NCBI GenBank assembly: GCA_049589355.1
Contig: JBAWAP010000081.1
Coordinates: 1-13,282, forward strand
Source: JBAWAP01 sp049589355
GTDB taxonomy: Bacteria > Chloroflexota > Anaerolineae > VGOG01
Length of the DNA stretch: 13,282 bases
Direction: 5' to 3'
Positions 6,587 through 11,759 of this stretch are shown piece by piece (the first letter of the stretch is position 1; every line of letters begins with the position of its first letter). Under the pieces are notes generated by a model. It saw nothing but the letters and a program-made list of their open reading frames with translations, was not told where the DNA came from and made no database searches. The translations under genes and the position numbers were made by a program.

Positions 6587-7233
6587 TATTGTATCACCCC
6601 CTTACGGATGGCGTATTGGGTCAGTTCGGCCGTGCTGTGGATATCCAGCTTGTCCATCAAGTGAGCTCTGTGGGCCCTAACCGTTTTTGCGCTGATATGC
6701 AGCAGTTCAGCAATCTCTGGGCTTGAGTGACCCTCAGCAATCAGTTGCAGTACCTCTCTCTCGCGGTTGGTAAGCTTGTCATAGCTGTTCTCTGCCACTG
6801 CTTCGGCCTTCCGCACGTATTCTTCGATGACCTTCCTCGAAATCGAGGGGCTGAGGAAGGAATCGCCCCCGTAAACAGTCTGGATGGCCGAAACCAGTTC
6901 TGTGACCGCTGCTTGCTTGACCACATATCCTGAGGCCCCGGCCCGCAGGATTTGGAAGATATACTCCTCGGTAGAGTGCATGGTCAGAATCAGAACTTTG
7001 ACCTCAGGAAACCGCTTCTTGATCTGGCGCGTAGCCTCCAAGCCGTTGAGGGCCGGCATGGTGATGTCCATCAGCACGACGTCGGGGAGCAGTTGTTCAA
7101 CTTTCCTAACAGCCTCTCTCCCATCTTCGGCTTCCCCTATCACCTCTATGTCCGCCTCGCCATCCAAAATGGAGCGAAGGCCCTTGCGAACGATGGTGTG
7201 ATCCTCGGCCAGCAGCACTCTTATCTTGCTCAT
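6586..7233 (-). CDS. NarL/FixJ-family response regulator
   Basis: Two-component transcription factor, 215 aa from the preferred start. The receiver (about 3-120) has pocket E10/D11 (LLAEDHTIVRKGL), phospho-acceptor D56 (LMDITMPALNG), T84 and K106 (YVVKQA). The LuxR/GerE-type HTH (about 152-210) has LTNREREVLQLIAEG, SPEIAELLHISAKTVRAHR and MDKLDIHSTAELTQYAI, the full family signature. ATG at 7248 has no Shine-Dalgarno. ATG at 7233 is preceded by CGGAGGATC, so 7233 is preferred although the spacing is short. It lies directly downstream of the HisKA_3 kinase gene, the class of kinase that normally pairs with NarL-type regulators, so the pair is very probably cognate. An inverted repeat in the 66-nt spacer could adjust its expression relative to the kinase. 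Target promoters cannot be deduced. The divergent kinase/phoU region is one candidate (inference). Confidence 0.96.
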   Translation of the reverse strand: MSKIRVLLAEDHTIVRKGLRSILDGEADIEVIGEAEDGREAVRKVEQLLPDVVLMDITMPALNGLEATRQIKKRFPEVKVLILTMHSTEEYIFQILRAGASGYVVKQAAVTELVSAIQTVYGGDSFLSPSISRKVIEEYVRKAEAVAENSYDKLTNREREVLQLIAEGHSSPEIAELLHISAKTVRAHRAHLMDKLDIHSTAELTQYAIRKGVIQ

Positions 7234-7266
7234 GATCCTCCGTTCCATTTTCGATTTTAGATTGCC

Positions 7267-7299
7267 GATTTTCGATTTGTAAATCGGAAATCGAAAATC
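7267..7299. repeat. Intercistronic inverted repeat between kinase and regulator
   Basis: Perfect 12-bp arms (GATTTTCGATTT at 7267-7278, AAATCGAAAATC at 7288-7299) surround a 9-nt loop. A smaller alternative stem, CGATTT-GT-AAATCG, shares the left arm. It starts immediately after the kinase stop codon. The related word TTTTCGATTTT recurs at 7248-7258. With no T tract on the minus strand it is not an evident terminator; a role in mRNA stability or differential expression is possible. Confidence 0.75.
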
Positions 7300-9543
7300 C
7301 TATGACGGTATTTCTATCGTCAGCCGGGTTCCCTGCCCTGGACGGGCCTGGATGCTGAAACTGCCCCCCAGGGAGGCCACCCTTTCTCGTATCCCTAACA
7401 GGCCTACCCCGCGCTCCGAGACTTCGCGGCCGGCAAGCTTTTCTACATCGAAGCCTTGGCCATTGTCTTCAATGAAGGCAACAACTGTAGACACCTTGCG
7501 CTCCAGACGTATATTTACCCTGTTGGCCTGCGCATGCCTGGCGACGTTAGTTAAGGCCTCCTGCACCACGCGGTAGAGAGCCGTTTCCATCTCCGGAGTC
7601 AGCCTCTCCTCGAAATCAAGTGCTTCAAACTTGACCTCGATGTTTAGCCTTTCGACGTATCTGTTTACGTACCAGCGCAGCGCAGGCACCACACCGAGAT
7701 CATCCAGCATGGTGGGCCGTAGGTCAAGGGACAACTCACGTACTTGCTTCAATATCTGATCGGCCAGCGAACTTGCCTCCGCCAGTCTCTCCCTGATCAT
7801 GGGGGCCAGCTCTGACGGCAGTTCTTTCTTAATGGCTGCCAGATCGATTCCTATCGCTGTCAGAGCCTGGCCCATCTCGTCGTGCAGCTCTTGGGAGATC
7901 CTCTTGCGTTCCGCTTCCTGGGCATTGATGAGCTGGGCTGACAACCTTTGCAGGTCTCTTCTATGCTTCGTGACCGCATCCAAGAGTTGGGCTTTCTCAA
8001 TGGCAACGGCCGTCGCGTTGGCCATGGCCTGACAGAGTCCTACTCGATCGGCAGTGAAGGGGATGCGTTGCCAACTACGCATCTCGCCCAGGGACACCAC
8101 TCCGAGGGTGCGATCTCCAACCACCAGCGGGATCAGGAGGGCTGATTGGATACCTTCGCTGAGGGCTATCCTACACTCCGTTTCCGACACCGCTTTGGAT
8201 GGATCATCCTGGCGCAGGATCATGATCTCGCCTCTCTCGATGACTTGCTTGTGCCAGGAAGCGTCGGCCAAGGCATATTGCCGACCCAGGCTCGGATCCC
8301 AGTCCAGGTCATGGGTAGCGAAAACAGCCGCTATGGTCAGAGTTTGATTCATCTCATTGAGCAAAGCGATGCGGCAGAAGGTAGCTCCGACCGAGGTGGT
8401 CATCTTTTCTGCTAAAGTGCGGAGGATGTAGTCAAGCTCAAGGGTGGATGAGACAGTGGTGGCCGTATCCAGCAGAAGCGCAAGCTCCTCAGATTTTTGT
8501 TGTACTCCCTCAAACAGCCGCGCATTCTCGATGGCGATGGCGGCGTGGCTGGCAAAGGCCTGCATCCGCCGGGCGTCTTCGGATCCGAACTGCCCCGGCC
8601 CAGTGCCGCTCACACTCAGGAAGCCCACCGTCACATCGCCCAACTGTATGGGAACGCCGACGTAGGACCGCCGCCACCCCTGGTCTCTCGCCGCTGGGAC
8701 CCAGTCGGGGTCGACCGATGTGTCGGGCACAATGACAGGCTTCCCCGTCCGCGCCATCTTCATCACCTTGGAGTACTTGGCGATGGGGATATCGAAACGC
8801 AAGGGTTGTATCTCCTCTCCCGGTAGCTCGTACCCTCGGGATCGGGCCACACGACCGACATCATCCTCGATCAATATAATACTGAAGGCGTCCCCGGCGA
8901 CGACCCGTTCCGCCTGCTCCAGGATGAGGTCCAGCACCTCGTCGAGGTCCAGCGTGCTGCTGACGGCGGCGGCCGCCTCCTCCAGCGCCTCGGCCAGGTC
9001 ACGCTCCCGGCGCAGTTCCTCCTCGGCCCGCTTGCGCTCGGTGATGTCCCGCACAACGACCACTGTGGAGCCGAGTGCCGCCCCCTTACCCCAATCCTTC
9101 CACGGTTCGACCTGTACGAGGACGTGACGTTTCAAAAATTCGTCATAGGCTTCGCATTGGGCCGGCTGTCCCCGGAGCGACTCCTCCCACGCTCCTTCCC
9201 AGAAGGAGTCGAGATAGCAGGAGGAATCCACGCAGCCGGGGTGCAACAGCTCATGGACCCCCCGGCCCTTCACATCCACAACCCGCGCCAGGTTCCAGGT
9301 CTCCACAGTCCGGTTTGCCCGCATGATGCGCCCTCCATCGTCTACCAGGCAAATAAGGTCAGGGAGCGAATCGGCCGTGGATTCCCACTCCTGCTTTGCC
9401 CGCTCGATCTTGTTCAGGAGCTCTTTGAGGGCCTCCTCCGCTGGCTCGCGCTCGGCTTGAGCACGCTCTAGCCCCGCTGTTTTCTCTTGCAGAGCTTCTA
9501 TCTCTTCGATCAACTGAGCCTTCTTCATCTTTGAGTAGTCCAT
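7300..9543 (-). CDS. Soluble PAS-GAF-GAF sensor kinase, HisKA_3 (NarX/NreB-like) type
   Basis: 747 aa from ATG 9543, chosen because AGGAGG (9553-9548) lies 4 nt upstream; a longer frame begins at GTG 9603 but runs through the terminator hairpin and has no ribosome-binding site. Domains: coiled coil (about 5-55); PAS (about 56-172, closing with VVVVRDITERKRAEEEL); GAF1 (about 182-345); GAF2 (about 352-518); HisKA_3 dimerisation/phosphotransfer with ERKRISQELHDEMGQALTAI (H554); HATPase with QEALTNVARHAQA (N666), DNGQGFD and RGVGLLGIRERV. No membrane segment is visible. The PAS holds a H101-x2-C104-x4-C109 cluster plus C130, which could bind metal or a redox cofactor; this is speculative. The cognate regulator is encoded next. 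Expression starts from a near-consensus promoter and appears subject to attenuation in the leader. Confidence 0.96.
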   Translation of the reverse strand: MDYSKMKKAQLIEEIEALQEKTAGLERAQAEREPAEEALKELLNKIERAKQEWESTADSLPDLICLVDDGGRIMRANRTVETWNLARVVDVKGRGVHELLHPGCVDSSCYLDSFWEGAWEESLRGQPAQCEAYDEFLKRHVLVQVEPWKDWGKGAALGSTVVVVRDITERKRAEEELRRERDLAEALEEAAAAVSSTLDLDEVLDLILEQAERVVAGDAFSIILIEDDVGRVARSRGYELPGEEIQPLRFDIPIAKYSKVMKMARTGKPVIVPDTSVDPDWVPAARDQGWRRSYVGVPIQLGDVTVGFLSVSGTGPGQFGSEDARRMQAFASHAAIAIENARLFEGVQQKSEELALLLDTATTVSSTLELDYILRTLAEKMTTSVGATFCRIALLNEMNQTLTIAAVFATHDLDWDPSLGRQYALADASWHKQVIERGEIMILRQDDPSKAVSETECRIALSEGIQSALLIPLVVGDRTLGVVSLGEMRSWQRIPFTADRVGLCQAMANATAVAIEKAQLLDAVTKHRRDLQRLSAQLINAQEAERKRISQELHDEMGQALTAIGIDLAAIKKELPSELAPMIRERLAEASSLADQILKQVRELSLDLRPTMLDDLGVVPALRWYVNRYVERLNIEVKFEALDFEERLTPEMETALYRVVQEALTNVARHAQANRVNIRLERKVSTVVAFIEDNGQGFDVEKLAGREVSERGVGLLGIRERVASLGGSFSIQARPGQGTRLTIEIPS

Positions 9544-9562
9544 GATGCCTCCTATCCTAACC

Positions 9563-9601
9563 AAAAAGCCAGCCATAAACACGTGGGCGCTTTTGGCTGG
9601 C
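9563..9601 (-). terminator. Attenuator terminator in the 5' leader of the PAS-GAF kinase gene
   Basis: On the minus strand a perfect 8-bp stem (GCCAGCCA at 9601-9594, TGGCTGGC at 9575-9568) with an 18-nt loop is followed at once by five T (9567-9563). This is an intrinsic terminator placed about 43 nt after the predicted transcription start and 20 nt before the start codon, so it would stop transcription before the kinase is reached. The loop can pair with an upstream leader segment (see the antiterminator entry). Confidence 0.68.
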
Positions 9602-9635
9602 ACGCAAGGTGGGCATCAGCACCCACGTTTTGGCT
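9571..9635 (-). promoter_or_regulatory. Candidate antiterminator helix and competing hairpin
   Basis: Leader RNA ACGUGGGUGC (9628-9619) can pair over 10 bp, one G-U wobble included, with GCGCCCACGU (9590-9581) in the terminator loop. The helix extends by AAA/UUU and AGCC/GGCU with a bulged G9580 and a bulged A9576-U9575, to about 17 bp, taking over half of the terminator's 3' arm. The same upstream segment can instead form a small hairpin, GUGGGU/GCCCAC (9626-9621 with 9614-9609), which would free the terminator. This is the three-way exchange expected of a transcription attenuator. The trigger (ligand, protein or ribosome) is unknown. Confidence 0.5.
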
Positions 9636-9650
9636 CTCAAATCCATTTCA

Positions 9651-9679
9651 ATTGTAGCAGAGAAAACGAGCTATGTCAA
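9651..9679 (-). promoter_or_regulatory. Near-consensus sigma70-type promoter of the kinase/regulator pair
   Basis: On the minus strand a perfect -35 TTGACA (9679-9674) and -10 TACAAT (9656-9651, five of six) are separated by exactly 17 nt. Transcription should start near 9644-9648, leaving a leader of about 100 nt before the kinase start codon. It is divergent from the phoU promoter, with 69 bases between the two -35 boxes. Confidence 0.85.
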
Positions 9680-9748
9680 GCCTTTGTCCTCTCCGCTGCT
9701 GGCAAGCGGCAATTATCTTTGGCGACAATTGGCGGTGTAGATGTTGTT

Positions 9749-9777
9749 TTGCCAAACGGTGATTTAAGCGGTATAAT
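9749..9777 (+). promoter_or_regulatory. Near-consensus sigma70-type promoter of phoU
   Basis: -35 TTGCCA (9749-9754, five of six) and a perfect -10 TATAAT (9772-9777) are separated by 17 nt. Transcription should start near 9784, only about 16-25 nt before the phoU start codon. This excludes the longer upstream reading frame as part of PhoU. No recognisable Pho box was seen by eye. Confidence 0.85.
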
Positions 9778-9799
9778 TATCATAACTTCGCGGAGGGAG

Positions 9800-10507
9800 A
9801 TGACGATCATGCCGAGGGAGACCTTTGACGAACAGATCGGCGAGTTGCAGGAAGATCTCCTGGCCTTGGGCGATCTGGTGGATAAGGCTATAGAGCGCTC
9901 GATCCAGTCTCTAGCCAACCGTGACTTAGAACTGGCCCAGCAGATCATTGACGAAGATGCCTTGATTAATCGGGCCCAGCGCGATCTAGAGGAAAGGTGC
10001 CTGGTTCTGATCGCCACCCAACAGCCCCTGGCCAGCGATTTACGGATCATCATCGCCGTCTCCAACATCGCCATTGAACTGGAGCGCATGGGTGATTACG
10101 CCAAGGGGATTGCCAAGATCACCCTCATGATTGGTGATCAGCCTCTCTTGAAACCCTTGATTGATGTCCCTCGCATGGCTGAGAAAGGGCGTCAGCTCCT
10201 TCACCAGCAGTTGGACGCTTTCATCCGTCGCGATCCTGACTTAGCTCGGCGCCTCGGCGTCGAGGACGATGAGGTAGATGCCTTGTATGACCAGGTATAC
10301 CGCGAACTCCTGTTCTTCATGACGCAGGACCCCAAAACCATCACCCGGGCCACGCATTTGCTTTGGGTAGCCCACAATCTGGAGCGCATTGCCGATCGCA
10401 CCACCAACATCGGCGAACGAGTGGTCTTTTTGGTCACGGGTCAGGTGGAAGAACTGAATCTGGAACGGCTTAGTCCTAGCCAATCGCCAATTGGAGGTGG
10501 ATCATGA
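9800..10507 (+). CDS. phoU: Phosphate-signalling regulator PhoU
   Basis: 235-aa all-helical protein. PhoU proteins link the PstSCAB phosphate transporter to the PhoR kinase and repress phosphate uptake and signalling when phosphate is plentiful. The sequence starts RETFDEQIGELQEDLLALGDLVDKA and contains both copies of the family's metal-binding repeat: ELERMGDYAKGIAK (about 94-107) and NLERIADRTTNIGE (about 193-206), one in each three-helix half. Length fits the family. The start is ATG 9800, just after GGAGGGAG; ATG 9809 is possible and would shorten it by three residues. A reading frame open from 9542 is excluded because the promoter lies inside it. It is first in a plus-strand unit and overlaps the next gene by 4 nt (ATGA). 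No pst or phoR/phoB genes are visible nearby, so this may be a detached or additional PhoU copy. The divergent kinase could be functionally related, but only position suggests it. Confidence 0.95.
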   Translation: MTIMPRETFDEQIGELQEDLLALGDLVDKAIERSIQSLANRDLELAQQIIDEDALINRAQRDLEERCLVLIATQQPLASDLRIIIAVSNIAIELERMGDYAKGIAKITLMIGDQPLLKPLIDVPRMAEKGRQLLHQQLDAFIRRDPDLARRLGVEDDEVDALYDQVYRELLFFMTQDPKTITRATHLLWVAHNLERIADRTTNIGERVVFLVTGQVEELNLERLSPSQSPIGGGS

Positions 10508-11682
10508 ACTTGAACCAAGCTACTAAGATGCTCACCTGGCTGGACGAGGAGCACCGACGTGATAAGACCGAGTTGGCCAAGCTCCAACAACGGGTGGAGA
10601 GCCAGGCTGCGGAGATCACGGAGCAGGCCAGGAGGATACAGGAGCTGGAGGGGAGGTTGGCGCGTACCCAGGCCCAACTGACCAAATTCCCCCAACTCGA
10701 GCAGGCCCTCGACCAACTCAGGGCTGAGCTTGTCCTACTCATAGAGCGACACGATGAGCAACGCCGAAAGGCCGAGATGGATGCAGAGCGAGTGAGGCAG
10801 GTGGAACGGGACAGTCAGACCCGCGTTCTGGGGGAGATCAGGAAGGAGTTGCAAAGACTGCCCCGCCACGAGGAGGAGATACAACTGCGCCGGGCTGAGG
10901 ATCAGCGCTTAGGGGAGGGCATCTTAGACTTGCAGCAGCAGGTGGCCGACCTCAGTAGAGATCTAGACAACCGAACGAGGAATCTGCCTTATCTTGAAGA
11001 ACAACCCCAGCGGAATGCCAAACGGATAGCCGAGCTTCAACAGGAGACGCCGGAGTTGTTCAAGAGGACTGAAGCCCAATCTACGAAACTACAACTATTG
11101 GAGGAGCTAGTCAGGCGAAGTGAACACCGGATAGGGGAACTGAACCTGCTGGGGCCCGAATTGAAGCAAGAGCAGAAGGACTTCATCGAGGCCATCAAGC
11201 TCGGCGAGCAACAGCGCGAGAGGCAAATGAACGAGTGGGCCGAACAGATGGAGGAGCACCGCCAGAAAATGGAGGAACATGCGGCTCAGATACAGCGGTC
11301 CGCGGAGCAATATGAGAAGAACAAGCAAGCGTTAGCGGCTTTGGAGAAGCTCGAGGAGCGTCTGAAACAGGATCAGGCCGAGGTAGCGGAACTACAGCGT
11401 TTGGCGGAGAAACGCCAAAAGCATCAATGGGACGAATGGCAGGCGGAGAATGAGAAGCGCTGGAAGAAGCATGTGGTAATTTGGGAGCAGCACTGGCACA
11501 ATCAGGATAGGTGGAACGAAGAGCAGGCTACACGGCTTGGGTCGTTGGAGGAGTCTACCGAAGCAGACCGAGCTCAGATCACGGCCTTGTGGCAGACCTG
11601 GCAGGAATATGCACGCCGCCAGATCAGCGAGATGCAGGAGCGTATCGTGCACGCGGAGGAAAAGGCCAAGGGGGTCCGCTAA
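10504..11682 (+). CDS. Long coiled-coil protein of unknown function, coupled to phoU
   Basis: I do not recognise a characterised family. The 392-aa product is almost entirely predicted coiled coil, rich in Glu, Gln, Arg, Lys and Leu from about residue 15 to the C terminus. Breaks occur near the Pro residues at 63, 120, 162-168, 183 and 218. It has no signal peptide, no membrane segment, no cysteine and no nucleotide-binding motif, so it is not an SMC protein. The C-terminal third is unusual: nine tryptophans between 245 and 366 (245, 309, 312, 320, 327, 331, 337, 363, 366), a very hydrophilic stretch with regularly placed Trp. The ATG overlaps the phoU stop codon (ATGA), with GGAGG 6 nt upstream inside phoU, so translation should be coupled to phoU. 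A structural or scaffold role with PhoU is possible, but nothing in the sequence proves it. Confidence 0.9.
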   Translation: MNLNQATKMLTWLDEEHRRDKTELAKLQQRVESQAAEITEQARRIQELEGRLARTQAQLTKFPQLEQALDQLRAELVLLIERHDEQRRKAEMDAERVRQVERDSQTRVLGEIRKELQRLPRHEEEIQLRRAEDQRLGEGILDLQQQVADLSRDLDNRTRNLPYLEEQPQRNAKRIAELQQETPELFKRTEAQSTKLQLLEELVRRSEHRIGELNLLGPELKQEQKDFIEAIKLGEQQRERQMNEWAEQMEEHRQKMEEHAAQIQRSAEQYEKNKQALAALEKLEERLKQDQAEVAELQRLAEKRQKHQWDEWQAENEKRWKKHVVIWEQHWHNQDRWNEEQATRLGSLEESTEADRAQITALWQTWQEYARRQISEMQERIVHAEEKAKGVR

Positions 11683-11743
11683 GCAAAGGGTCAGTCGAGC
11701 CGATTTGGCAATCCGGCGGGAGCGGTTGGGATGATTATTTCTT

Positions 11744-11749
11744 AAGGAG
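11744..11749 (+). promoter_or_regulatory. Ribosome-binding site of selB, deciding a TTG start
   Basis: AAGGAG lies 10 nt before TTG 11760 and 16 nt before GTG 11766. No in-frame ATG occurs between here and well inside the GTPase domain, so one of these non-ATG codons must start SelB. TTG has the more normal spacing and gives MRVIGTAGHVDHGKS, a typical SelB N terminus. Confidence 0.6.
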
Positions 11750-11759
11750 CAGTTGCAGT

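Larger units (their letters stand above)
9557..9646 (-). other. Possible 29-codon leader-peptide ORF in the kinase leader
   Basis: An ATG at 9646 opens a 29-codon frame (beginning MDLRAKTWVLM, ending GWLFG) that stops at TAG 9559-9557, between the terminator T run and the ribosome-binding site of the kinase gene. It spans every element of the attenuator. The ATG sits at the predicted transcription start, so translation would have to be leaderless; no Shine-Dalgarno precedes it. There is no run of identical regulatory codons, only two Trp codons. Chance is quite possible. Confidence 0.2.

Noticed and set aside
6002..6664. A 220-codon plus-strand frame crossing the receiver gene, promoter and terminator
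   Set aside because: It is antisense to a clear receiver gene, runs through a perfect terminator hairpin, and has no domain signature.
9544..9603. A 20-residue extension of the PAS-GAF kinase starting at GTG 9603
   Set aside because: It would be encoded within the terminator hairpin and has no ribosome-binding site; ATG 9543 has AGGAGG 4 nt upstream.
9557..9646. T-box or c-di-GMP (GEMM) riboswitch in the kinase leader
   Set aside because: The leader is too short for a T-box and lacks its conserved antiterminator bulge sequence; no GEMM-like tetraloop/receptor pattern is visible.
9680..9748. Pho box controlling phoU
   Set aside because: No direct repeats resembling the known enterobacterial or Bacillus Pho boxes could be seen; the CAATT words do not match.
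9542..9799. An 86-codon N-terminal extension of PhoU
   Set aside because: The phoU promoter (9749-9777) lies inside it, the ribosome-binding site is just before 9800, and PhoU homology starts there.
10504..11682. SMC/Rad50-type ATPase interpretation of the coiled-coil protein
   Set aside because: There are no Walker A, Walker B or signature motifs at either end; the protein is coiled coil almost from start to finish.
11683..11759. Separate promoter or terminator between the coiled-coil gene and selB
   Set aside because: TTGGCA at 11705-11710 resembles a -35 box but has no acceptable -10 at 16-18 nt; no stem with a T run was found.
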